A stretch of DNA of 64,000 nt from NCBI RefSeq assembly GCF_028728205.1, contig NZ_JAQYUU010000001.1, positions 2,154,082 through 2,218,081 of the forward strand. The letters run 5' to 3'. The DNA is from Clostridium sp. 'White wine YQ' (lineage in GTDB: Bacteria; Bacillota; Clostridia; Clostridiales; Clostridiaceae). Both the position numbers and the translations under genes were made by a program. Positions 34,428 to 42,106 of this stretch are shown here, in pieces; the first letter of the stretch is position 1; each line of letters opens with the position of its first letter. The notes beneath the pieces were generated by a model. The model was not told where the DNA came from. It made no database searches and saw only the letters and a list, made by a program, of their open reading frames with translations.

Positions 34428-35174
34428 TTAACCAATTCTAAACATACTAAAAATAAACGCAAAACTAAAGTAATTATAGAATCCATGCGATAACCATGAT
34501 GCATAAAATCCATATTTTATATATATTATTGTATCTATTACACCCCCAATAAAATATAAATGAAAGTTGCTGGCATCAGGTACATGCGATAATGAAAATA
34601 AAATATTCCCAATAATTATTAACCCCCAGCATAGCATACTTCTAAGATTAAATATTTTCTTTGAAAGTTCATAACCAAATTTACTATCAATAAATCCAAC
34701 AATATATGCTATGGTAGTAAAAAATACAACTCTAAATAAAAATTCTTCAAAAAATGGTCCTACTATAGTTCCAACAAATATTCTTTCAATAGGACTAAAC
34801 GTTGACATATTCATTTGACCTTTTGCTATACCTATAACTTCTCCGCCAAATAATATTGGTATTACTTGCAAAATATTTGTAAGTATCCTTGTTATAGCGG
34901 CCGTTAGAATTGGTATTATTATTACAGCTAAAGACTCTGATCTAAAACTTAGTTCATCAACTATACATTTATTAAGCTTTGGATTTATTGCTTGAATAAT
35001 AATAAATATATTTATCCCACTTAATACTATGTTATTTAAAACTTCAGCATTAATTTGTATAATGCCTAAAGACTCCATAACTATAAATGTTGCTCCCAAT
35101 AGAATAGCTAATATGTAATACTTTATAAACACCTTCCAACTGAGACCACTGCTATTTAAATATATATTTTCCAT
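34428..35174 (-). CDS. CPBP-family intramembrane glutamic protease
   Basis: 248 residues with about seven hydrophobic segments. The family motifs are present: EEFLFR (Glu143, Glu144, Arg148) in GPFFEEFLFRVVFF, a first His in LSHVPDASNF and a second in SWLSHGFYNYFSF. These are the Glu/His catalytic residues of CPBP (CAAX-like, Abi) proteases. Bacterial members take part in bacteriocin self-immunity, peptide maturation or phage defence. ATG 35174 has RBS GGGGGTGATAGTTTT. It is the first gene downstream of ssrA and abuts the truncated recombinase; its own 3' end looks intact, with a C-terminus FIFSMFRIG right at the junction. Confidence 0.85.
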   Translation of the reverse strand: MENIYLNSSGLSWKVFIKYYILAILLGATFIVMESLGIIQINAEVLNNIVLSGINIFIIIQAINPKLNKCIVDELSFRSESLAVIIIPILTAAITRILTNILQVIPILFGGEVIGIAKGQMNMSTFSPIERIFVGTIVGPFFEEFLFRVVFFTTIAYIVGFIDSKFGYELSKKIFNLRSMLCWGLIIIGNILFSLSHVPDASNFHLYFIGGVIDTIIYIKYGFYASWLSHGFYNYFSFAFIFSMFRIG

Positions 35175-35267
35175 AAAACTATCACCCCCATGACAAGTAT
35201 ATGATAGTTGATATTTAATTATGTTAATAAAACTAATATGCTTATTTACCCACTTTATGCGTAAAAA

Positions 35268-35305
35268 TGCACACCCCTAGCAAAAATCTCACTAAAGGGT
35301 GTGCA
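35268..35305. repeat. Inverted GGGTGTGCA pair at the right end of the island
   Basis: TGCACACCC (35268-35276) and GGGTGTGCA (35297-35305) are perfect 9-bp inverted repeats 20 bp apart. The same core occurs as direct repeats at 26337-26368, on the other side of the gene block. It has no U-run and does not follow a gene closely, so a protein-binding site is more likely than a terminator. Confidence 0.55.
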
Positions 35306-35372
35306 CAAATACTCAAAATATACTAAAGTGGCTAAAAGTAACCACTTAAAACTTATCCATATAAAGCAGAAA

Positions 35373-35412
35373 ACAATGGTAAATCCTTGATATTTCAAGG
35401 TTTTACCATTGT
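35373..35412 (-). terminator. Terminator of ssrA
   Basis: Arms ACAATGGTAAATCCTTGA and TCAAGGTTTTACCATTGT pair with one mismatch. On the minus strand the stem is followed by TTTCTGC. It lies 22 bp beyond the CCA end of tmRNA and differs from hairpin T1, which follows the ssrA relics. Confidence 0.8.
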
Positions 35413-35433
35413 ATCCTAATCTCAGTTCTTATA

Positions 35434-35784
35434 TGGTGGAGGCGAGGGGTATCGAACCCCTGTCCGAAAGCAGACCAGCCTGACTTTCTCCGAGCGCAGT
35501 CTATAGTTTAACATTCCCTCTACAAGACGCCTATAGACAGGCTTCTTGCTTCAGTAGCTTCATAAATTCCGTTCCTACCTCAAAGCTTTGGCAGGCTCGG
35601 TTCCCCGCTATCGGCGCCAGATTCTAAGCTGCGGGAAGCTTAGGCTGACGAGCTGCTAACTAGGCAGCTAATGCAAAATTATCTTCTGCGTTTATCTTTA
35701 TTGCATAGTTGATCTCGTGGGACCATGCTTCCCCCGGCTCGCTTATCAAACCCATCTTACCCCCGTCGAAGCCATAACGCCCCC
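35434..35784 (-). ncRNA. ssrA: tmRNA (transfer-messenger RNA)
   Basis: 351 nt. The 5' end GGGGGCG pairs with CGCCTCC before the encoded ACCA at 35434, forming the tRNA-like acceptor stem with one G-U pair. TTCGACGGGGG near the 5' end and the T-arm GGGGTTCGATACCCC are intact. The resume codon GCA follows TAAAC, and the tag reads A-E-D-N-F-A-L-A-A before the stop TAG, a typical clostridial degradation tag ending in LALAA-like residues. tmRNA with SmpB (encoded at 36567-37040) rescues stalled ribosomes and tags the incomplete protein for proteolysis. The gene has no intron. Its 3' end is the parent sequence of the relics at 16033, 23598 and 24751. Confidence 0.97.
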
Positions 35785-36136
35785 ATGTTATACATATAAT
35801 CTTCTAATATTTCATCATTGTAAGTTTTAAAACAGCTCTGCGATATTGGTTCGACCACAAGATGTTTTAAAATGAGGAATGATAGAAATTTTTAGGTTAT
35901 ATGAGGTAAGTTTATAATCTTCAATATTGCTTTGATTATATACTTAAGTTTTTAAACGCATTTGATATTTAAAATTAAAAACTATATTAAATTTTATTTG
36001 ATCCAGATATTAATTATAGACCATTTCTTGAATTATTGCAAGGACTCATGAATTGTTCCCTGCATGAATTATATTATACTATTTAAGCACTTACTTCAAC
36101 AGATATCTATTAGCAATACTACCATTAAAGATATTA
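35785..36136. promoter_or_regulatory. ssrA upstream region with a 40-bp-spaced GTTTTAAAAC pair
   Basis: No gene is visible in these 350 bp. The first 40 bp before tmRNA contain AT-rich -10-like sequence (TATATG/TATAAC) and TTACAA as a possible -35. Further up lie GTTTTAAAAC (35824-35833) and GTTTTAAAA (35864-35872), exactly 40 bp apart, enclosing a GC-richer block with TTGTGGTCGAACC on the minus strand. This would lie about 40-90 bp before the mature 5' end. Its role is unknown. Confidence 0.45.
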
Positions 36137-36152
36137 GTTGTTAACCGTCCCC
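36137..36152. repeat. GTTGTTAACCGTCCCC repeat, single arm
   Basis: One copy of the 16-bp unit that occurs as an inverted pair at 52237-52301 and as a single arm at 41731-41746. The partner arm is missing here. It resembles the REP-like ends often seen near TnpA-REP (RAYT) transposases; no such transposase is in the window. Confidence 0.6.
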
Positions 36153-36162
36153 ATAAGGAAAA

Positions 36163-36188
36163 AGAAAACCTGAAAATTCAGGTTTTCT
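36163..36188 (-). terminator. Terminator after the tautomerase gene
   Basis: Arms AGAAAACCTGAA and TTCAGGTTTTCT form a perfect 12-bp stem with a 2-nt centre (in practice a 4-6 nt loop). On the minus strand it is followed by TTTTTCC. Confidence 0.85.
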
Positions 36189-36208
36189 CTTAAATCTTAA
36201 GTATTCTT

Positions 36209-36553
36209 TTAGAAATTAGATCCGTTCCAGCCCCAGTTATCTACTTCTTCATATTTTACGTAAATTTTATCCACAGGAATAGCTAACTCTTCATGAAATA
36301 TGTCACAGATAGCTGTGGTTAATTTGTTATATGCCTCTTTTGAAGCTTTACCAAATATCTTAACTTCAATAAATGCTCCTTTTTCAAGATTCTCCCCTTT
36401 GAAATATAATTTATAATTATCTTCAAATCCTAACATAAGCCAGTTTTCACTTTTACCAGGGATTATTTCAATAGCCTTACCAAGTCTATCTTTAATAACC
36501 TCTTCTTTTTCCTTTGATAACTTTACACTTACCTTTGAATTAATAAAGGGCAT
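36209..36553 (-). CDS. MIF/tautomerase-family protein
   Basis: 114 residues. The start MPFINSKVSVKLSKEKEEVI puts a proline directly after the initiator Met, the catalytic base of the tautomerase superfamily once Met is removed. The length and the pattern GKSENWLMLGFEDNYKLYF and AFIEVKIFGKASKEAYNKLT are those of macrophage-migration-inhibitory-factor-like proteins (phenylpyruvate tautomerase family). Such proteins form trimers and catalyse keto-enol tautomerisation of phenylpyruvate or related compounds; the physiological substrate in bacteria is uncertain. It lies 13 bp after smpB and ends the smpB transcript at a strong hairpin. Confidence 0.85.
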   Translation of the reverse strand: MPFINSKVSVKLSKEKEEVIKDRLGKAIEIIPGKSENWLMLGFEDNYKLYFKGENLEKGAFIEVKIFGKASKEAYNKLTTAICDIFHEELAIPVDKIYVKYEEVDNWGWNGSNF

Positions 36554-36566
36554 AATTCTTCACCAC

Positions 36567-37040
36567 CTAAAATTTACTTCTTTCTTTTAAAGCTCTTTCC
36601 ACGTCTCTCTTATGAGCTTTTTCTAACATAGTATCTCTCTTATCGTAATTCTTCTTACCTCTGCCTACTGCTAGGTTTACTTTAACTCTTCCCTTCTTTA
36701 GGTATAAGGAAAGTGGCACTAGGGTTAACCCCTCTTGCTGAATAAGACCTATAAGTCTTCTTATTTCTTCCTTATGCAAAAGTAGTTTTCTTTCTCTTAA
36801 AGGATCTACGTTAAATATATTCCCCTGCTCATAAGGGCTTATATGCATATTTTTAATAAATACTTCGCCATTATTAATATCCGCATAGGCATCTTTAAGA
36901 TTAATTCTTCCTGCCCTTATGGATTTAACTTCAGTTCCAACTAATTCTATTCCCGCTTCCATTGCTTCTTCTATAAAATAGTCGTGGCGAGCTTTTCTAT
37001 TTTCAGCTAAAGTTTTATTATCATTATTCTTTCTTACCAT
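36567..37040 (-). CDS. smpB: SsrA-binding protein SmpB
   Basis: 157 residues from ATG 37040 (RBS AGGTGGATAAT); an in-frame GTG three codons upstream overlaps the RBS. Hallmarks are [55 protein letters not shown] and the basic C-terminal tail [20 protein letters not shown], which enters the ribosomal mRNA channel. SmpB carries tmRNA to stalled ribosomes. It lies 780 bp upstream of ssrA in the same direction, the usual Firmicute neighbourhood. A chemoreceptor gene separates it from rnr. Confidence 0.97.
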   Translation of the reverse strand: MVRKNNDNKTLAENRKARHDYFIEEAMEAGIELVGTEVKSIRAGRINLKDAYADINNGEVFIKNMHISPYEQGNIFNVDPLRERKLLLHKEEIRRLIGLIQQEGLTLVPLSLYLKKGRVKVNLAVGRGKKNYDKRDTMLEKAHKRDVERALKERSKF

Positions 37041-37126
37041 ATTATCCACCTACTTGGTTTTATTATCATTTCTCTATTATAATATATAACCTTCTTCATA
37101 ACAACAAAACAAGCTATAGGTTTCAA

Positions 37127-39199
37127 TTATTTTATTGTAAATACACTTAATTTGGCAATTACCATATCTGATGATTCACTTAAGGTACTTGCAGCTCCAT
37201 ATATTTCTTCACTTGCAGCACTCATTTCTTCAGATGAAGCTGTTATTTCTTCAGTAAATGCTGATACTTCCTGAGCTATTGCAGATACAGATGAAATATC
37301 ATTTATAAGTTCATCCTTCTTCTTTTCTAAAGCTACACTTGAAGTACTTACTTCATCCATCTTTGGAGCTACTTTCTCTAATAGTCCTGCTATTTCAGTG
37401 AAACTATCTGAAGTCTTATTTATTGCTTTCTTTTGCTCTGACAATATATCATTTAATTCCATTGTTTCAGAGAAGATCATTTTATTATCTTTAAGAATTA
37501 TTTTACCTATACTTTCAATATTTTCTGATGCTTCCTTACTTCTTTCAGCTAGTTGTCTAACTTCTTCAGCAACAACAGCAAAACCTCTTCCTGCTACTCC
37601 TGCTCCAGCTGCTTCAATTGCTGCATTTAATGCAAGAAGATTTGTTTGTTCTGATATTTCTTTTATTAAATAAGTTATCTCATTAACCTTTTTAATGTTT
37701 ACATTCATGTTGTCTATTTTACTTCTAAAATCTTCAAAGGTAGTAATCATCTTATTAAACTCATTAGCTACAGCAATAACATTATCATTTTCTTCATCTG
37801 ATTTTTTGTATACATCTAAAATCATAGCTTGAACTTCTTTAAAATTATCTGTTATATTATCTAATTCTCTTCCAAAATCATTTGAAATTGAAACCATTCT
37901 ATTTAATGATGATGCTTGCTCGTTAGTTCCTGATGCAACCTCTTCAATTGATTTAGCTATATTGGCTGTAGTTTCTGAGAATTCCTTAGATATATTAGTT
38001 AAAGAATTACCTTGTGCCTTTACCTCACTTGAACTATCTACTACTTCATTAAGAATGTCTCTTTGAACTTCCTTTAATGATGAGAGTGCTTGAGCAATAT
38101 TACCAAACTCATCTTTTCTCTTTAGAAGTTTTTTGTCACCTTCAAACATAAAGTTACCTTGAGATAATTCTAATATATCATCTTGAACTCTTCTTATGTT
38201 TCCAATTATAAAGTTAACTAAGCCTAAACCTGAGATGATTATTACTATAATCGCAATCACAATTGTTATTATTGAAGTTTTATTCATGCTTGATAACTCA
38301 GAAAATAATTGTTCTTGTGGAATTGCAACTGCAATAGACCAGTTCGTCCCTTTTATTGGAGCATAACCTACGAACTTAGTTTCTCCTTCATAGGTGTAAC
38401 TTCCAGAACCTTTTTCACCTTTTATCATTTTCTTCTGAATATCAGCTAGAGCTGTTAAACTAGAATCACTTTTTGCTTTTTCTATTACATTTTCTTGTCT
38501 ATAAACCAATACAGAATCCGGATGCACAATAACATTACCTTTACCATCTAATGCATAAGCTATTCCAGCATCACCTATTTTTATACCCTTCACAAAGTTG
38601 CTTAAAACTAGGTTTTCTTTAACACCTAATAATACACCAACTGTTTGATCTCCTGATTTAATTGGAGCTGCAAAAGGTGCTACAAATATGTCACCTTCAA
38701 GCTTTGAAAAGTAAGGTTCTCCAACTACTGCTTCACCCTTAAGAGCTTCTTTAAAGAAATCCTTATCTTTTACATTTTCCTTTTCTCCAGTTAAATATGT
38801 AATATTACCATCTAAATCAACTATACCCATGCTATAGAATTCATTGTCCTTAGCAAACTTAGTTAATAAATCTTTCTTTTCCTCATCAGTTCCATTTACT
38901 AGTCTAGTATCTACGGATAAATTTTTAATATCTCCTTTAATTGAATCTATCTTTTCTGCCATTCTTCCTGAAATCTGCTCACCTAAATTCTCAACTAAAG
39001 GTTGTCCTGTTTTGGTTACTGCTTGTTTTGCAAAATAATAGTTTGTTACTGCTATTACAATAGATGAAGTTAACGAAATAACCAAAAAAATAGCCAATAT
39101 CTTTCCTTTTATACTCTTAAAATTGATATTAACCTTACCATTGATATTTAACTTATCTTTTGCTTTTTTCTTAGACTTGTTTTTCATTTCTTGCCTCAT
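37127..39199 (-). CDS. Methyl-accepting chemotaxis protein with dCache sensor
   Basis: 690 residues. A basic cytoplasmic tail is followed by a transmembrane helix (about 34-54), an extracellular double-Cache domain (about 60-305, including [18 protein letters not shown] and [14 protein letters not shown]), a second helix (about 310-335), a HAMP-like stretch and the cytoplasmic signalling domain. The hairpin tip reads [21 protein letters not shown], with GAG where RAG is usual, and [17 protein letters not shown]. It senses an extracellular small molecule and controls CheA. It stands between smpB and rnr with its own RBS; a start at ATG 39187 (GAGG upstream) is equally possible. The ligand is unknown. 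Confidence 0.93.
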   Translation of the reverse strand: MRQEMKNKSKKKAKDKLNINGKVNINFKSIKGKILAIFLVISLTSSIVIAVTNYYFAKQAVTKTGQPLVENLGEQISGRMAEKIDSIKGDIKNLSVDTRLVNGTDEEKKDLLTKFAKDNEFYSMGIVDLDGNITYLTGEKENVKDKDFFKEALKGEAVVGEPYFSKLEGDIFVAPFAAPIKSGDQTVGVLLGVKENLVLSNFVKGIKIGDAGIAYALDGKGNVIVHPDSVLVYRQENVIEKAKSDSSLTALADIQKKMIKGEKGSGSYTYEGETKFVGYAPIKGTNWSIAVAIPQEQLFSELSSMNKTSIITIVIAIIVIIISGLGLVNFIIGNIRRVQDDILELSQGNFMFEGDKKLLKRKDEFGNIAQALSSLKEVQRDILNEVVDSSSEVKAQGNSLTNISKEFSETTANIAKSIEEVASGTNEQASSLNRMVSISNDFGRELDNITDNFKEVQAMILDVYKKSDEENDNVIAVANEFNKMITTFEDFRSKIDNMNVNIKKVNEITYLIKEISEQTNLLALNAAIEAAGAGVAGRGFAVVAEEVRQLAERSKEASENIESIGKIILKDNKMIFSETMELNDILSEQKKAINKTSDSFTEIAGLLEKVAPKMDEVSTSSVALEKKKDELINDISSVSAIAQEVSAFTEEITASSEEMSAASEEIYGAASTLSESSDMVIAKLSVFTIK

Positions 39200-39324
39200 A
39201 TTCTCCCCACCACTTTTTGTTTTTCATTAAATTGTATTCAAATACCTATTAAATAGTATATATTAAATTTCATAAAATTATAATTTTTTCATGTTAATGA
39301 CTATACTTTTTTTAATTCTACAAA

Positions 39325-39379
39325 AAGTATAGAGAATTAGTTTAATTAATAAAATCTCCTAAACTAATTCTCTATACTT
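39325..39379 (-). terminator. Strong terminator of rnr
   Basis: A perfect 20-bp stem with arms AAGTATAGAGAATTAGTTTA and its complement at 39360-39379, and a 15-nt loop. On the minus strand it is followed by TTTTTGTAG. It lies 12 bp beyond the rnr stop codon. Confidence 0.9.
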
Positions 39380-39391
39380 AAAAATTTCTAA

Positions 39392-41614
39392 TTAAAAAAC
39401 TTCTTCTTCACTTTTGCATTCAACATTAGTATCTGCAAACTCCTCTAAGCCGTTCTTATCTATTGATTCTAACTTTGGAGTTTCTTCTTCGGATTCTTCA
39501 TCACTTACAAGTTTAAAGTATATTTCTCTATTTGGTATATTTACTTTTTCACATCTTACCTTAACTTCATCACCTAATTTATACATATTTTTCTTTCTCT
39601 CACCAATTAGGCAAAGATGATCTTCATCATAAATATAGTAATCATCATCTAAATCACTTATATGAACTAAGCCTTCAATAGTATTAGGTAATTCAACAAA
39701 TATACCAAAGCTTGTTACAGATGAGATAATACCATCAAATTCTTCACCTATTCTATCCATCATGTATTCAGCTTTCTTTAAGTCATCTACTTCTCTTTCA
39801 GCTTCTTGAGCTACTCTTTCCATTTCCGAAGATTGCTTTGCAGCATAATCAACGATGGTAACTAGTTTAGTTGCTCTTCCTTCATCAATTCCTCCATGAA
39901 GGTGTTCTTTTATTATTCTGTGTATTTGTAGGTCAGGATATCTTCTAATTGGTGATGTAAAGTGACAATAATACTTAGCTGCGAGTCCAAAGTGTCCAGT
40001 ACATTCTGGTGAATATCTAGCTTGCATCATAGAACGTAGCAAAAGTGTACTTACTACAGTTTCTTCTTTCTTATCTTTAAATTCTTCTAAAACATTTTGA
40101 AGAATTCTAGGATGTATTTCAAGTGGCCATCTAACTGGATAACCTAAATTGTATAAAAATTCTTTAAACTTCTCTAGTTTTTCTGAGTCTGGATCTTCGT
40201 GAATTCTATATACAAACGGTAGTTTAGTCCAGAACATATACTCAGCTACAGTTTCATTACAAACTAGCATGAATTCTTCTATAATTCTATTTGCTATTTC
40301 TCTTTCATAAGGTTTTATATCAATTGGCTTACCTTTTTCGTCTAATATGATTTTTGATTCTTCAAAGTCAAAATCTATAGCCCCTCTTTTGATTCTCTTA
40401 TTATGAAGTATGTTACATAGTTCCTCCATATTTTTAAAGTCTTCATGTAGGTTACTATATCTCTCTATTAAGTCTTTATCATTATCTCTAAGTATCTTAG
40501 TTACGTCTGTATACGTCATTCTTTCAGTAGTTTTTATTACAGATTCGTATATTTCATGATCTATAACTTTACCTTCTGAATTAATAACCATATTGCAACT
40601 TAAAGCCAATCTATCTACCTGTGGATTTAAAGAGCATATTCCATTTGATAACTTCTTAGGTAACATTGGTATTACTCTATCAATAAGATACACTGATGTT
40701 GCTCTCTTTAAAGCTTCCTTATCTAATGGATTTTGTTCTTTAACATAATGCGTTACATCCGCAATATGTACCCCTAGCTTATAATTTCCATCTGGAAGTT
40801 TTTCTATTGATACAGCATCATCTAGATCTTTTGCATCTTCACCATCTATAGTAACCATCTTTATATTTCTTAAATCTCTTCTACCAGCTATATCTTTTTC
40901 TTTTATCTCTACATCAATTCCTTCTGCAAATTTTATAACTTTATCAGGGAATTCTTCTGGTAAACCAAACTTTTTAATTATAGTTAATATATCTAAACCC
41001 TTTTCTCCCTTTTTACCTAGTATTTCAACAATCTTACCTTCAGGATTTCTTCTTTGATCTGCCCATTTTGTTATTTCTACTATTACTAAGTCTCCAGTTG
41101 TTGCTCCATTAGTATCTTTTCTACTTATGAATACATCATTTTGTATTCTTTTATCTTCTGGAACTACAAAGCCAAAGTTTTTAGAGTCTTCATATACTCC
41201 AACAAAACTCTTATTAGCTCTTTCTATTACTTCTCTAATTTCTCCTTCGCACTTTTTACCAGCCACATCTTCTTTTAGAATTTTTGCAATAACTCTATCG
41301 CCATTTAAAGCACCATTCATATTGTTAGCTGGTATAAATACGTCTGCTCTTCCCTCTTCATCAGGAATTAAGAATCCAAAACCCTTTGAGTGAACTTGAA
41401 GTTTTCCTGTAATTAAACCCATTCTATCAGGTACACCAAATTTATCCTTCTTATTTCTAATTACAAGTCCTTCTTTTTCCATGGTCTTTATACATTTTTT
41501 AAAAGCTTTATATTCATCTCTTTTTATATCAAACACTTCACTTAACTCTTGGAGATCCATTGGTCTATATGCTTGCTCTTTCATGAATCCTAAAACTGTT
41601 TCTTTTATTCCCAT
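39392..41614 (-). CDS. rnr: Ribonuclease R
   Basis: 740 residues, usual for the RNase R/VacB family. In order: an N-terminal helix-turn-helix (about 1-60), two cold-shock/OB domains (GKLQVHSKGFGFLIPDEEGR and FVGVYEDSKNFGFVVPEDKR), the catalytic RNB domain with TIDGEDAKDLDDAVSI (the Asp cluster that binds magnesium), and a C-terminal S1 domain (FDGIISSVTSFGIFVELPNT). It is a processive 3'-5' exoribonuclease that degrades structured RNA and takes part in trans-translation, which fits its neighbours smpB and ssrA. The acidic C-terminus (DEESEEETPKLESIDKNG) replaces the Lys-rich tail of other family members. Confidence 0.97.
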   Translation of the reverse strand: MGIKETVLGFMKEQAYRPMDLQELSEVFDIKRDEYKAFKKCIKTMEKEGLVIRNKKDKFGVPDRMGLITGKLQVHSKGFGFLIPDEEGRADVFIPANNMNGALNGDRVIAKILKEDVAGKKCEGEIREVIERANKSFVGVYEDSKNFGFVVPEDKRIQNDVFISRKDTNGATTGDLVIVEITKWADQRRNPEGKIVEILGKKGEKGLDILTIIKKFGLPEEFPDKVIKFAEGIDVEIKEKDIAGRRDLRNIKMVTIDGEDAKDLDDAVSIEKLPDGNYKLGVHIADVTHYVKEQNPLDKEALKRATSVYLIDRVIPMLPKKLSNGICSLNPQVDRLALSCNMVINSEGKVIDHEIYESVIKTTERMTYTDVTKILRDNDKDLIERYSNLHEDFKNMEELCNILHNKRIKRGAIDFDFEESKIILDEKGKPIDIKPYEREIANRIIEEFMLVCNETVAEYMFWTKLPFVYRIHEDPDSEKLEKFKEFLYNLGYPVRWPLEIHPRILQNVLEEFKDKKEETVVSTLLLRSMMQARYSPECTGHFGLAAKYYCHFTSPIRRYPDLQIHRIIKEHLHGGIDEGRATKLVTIVDYAAKQSSEMERVAQEAEREVDDLKKAEYMMDRIGEEFDGIISSVTSFGIFVELPNTIEGLVHISDLDDDYYIYDEDHLCLIGERKKNMYKLGDEVKVRCEKVNIPNREIYFKLVSDEESEEETPKLESIDKNGLEEFADTNVECKSEEEVF

Positions 41615-41730
41615 AACTGTCCTCCTTAAAACTTATCTATTTTATATTTTTTCCTATCTTTTATATTTAATTCTAGTAATCTTAAATAGCTTTATAAGAA
41701 AATTTTTCTAATTTGATTATATATCATAAC

Positions 41731-41746
41731 GGGGACGGTTAACAAC
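41731..41746. repeat. GGGGACGGTTAACAAC repeat, single arm
   Basis: Identical 16-bp unit to the left arm of the element at 52237-52301, again followed by TTTTT. The right arm is absent. It lies between rnr and the copZ terminator. Confidence 0.6.
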
Positions 41747-41808
41747 TTTTTGCGTTAATGCCTATCCAAAATACAGTCTTTTATATTATTCTCTCTTTTA
41801 AAGTGAAA

Positions 41809-41829
41809 AAACCAGCCAAAGGCTGGTTT
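41809..41829 (-). terminator. Terminator after copZ
   Basis: Arms AAACCAGCC and GGCTGGTTT around AAA, followed on the minus strand by TTTTCACTTT. It lies 14 bp past the copZ stop codon. Confidence 0.85.
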
Positions 41830-41842
41830 CTTTATAAATATA

Positions 41843-42043
41843 TTAACTTATGGATACTACGTCATATCCTGCATCATCTATAGCATCTCTAATAGCATCA
41901 TCTGATGCATCTCCTTCTATTGTTGCTGTTTTAGTATCTAAATCAACAATAGCAGCAGTTATTCCATCTAATTCTATTAGGCTTTTTTCAACTCTAGCTT
42001 TGCAATGTCCACAAGACATTCCTTCTATTACTACTTTTTTCAT
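41843..42043 (-). CDS. copZ: Copper chaperone CopZ-like, single HMA domain
   Basis: 66 residues. The metal-binding motif is GMSCGHCKARV with Cys11 and Cys14; the rest is the normal ferredoxin-like HMA fold (LDGITAAIVDLDTKTATI, DAIDDAGYDVVS). It binds Cu(I) and delivers it to the CopA ATPase, whose gene ends 63 bp upstream on the same strand. The motif has Gly-His in the loop rather than the Ala-Ala of CopA's own HMA domains. RBS TGGAGGGATAAAT. Confidence 0.93.
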   Translation of the reverse strand: MKKVVIEGMSCGHCKARVEKSLIELDGITAAIVDLDTKTATIEGDASDDAIRDAIDDAGYDVVSIS

Positions 42044-42106
42044 ATTTATCCCTCCAATATTTTTATTTAATTTTATTATATAATAAATTTTAAAAACATA
42101 TTAATT

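Noticed and set aside
35434..35784. Possible group I intron in ssrA
   Set aside because: T-arm and acceptor stem are continuous and the gene has normal length, so there is no insertion in the intact copy.
35824..35873. Repeat-spacer-repeat look suggesting a CRISPR remnant
   Set aside because: The repeats are only 9-10 bp, self-palindromic AT-rich sequences, and there are just two; no cas genes are near.
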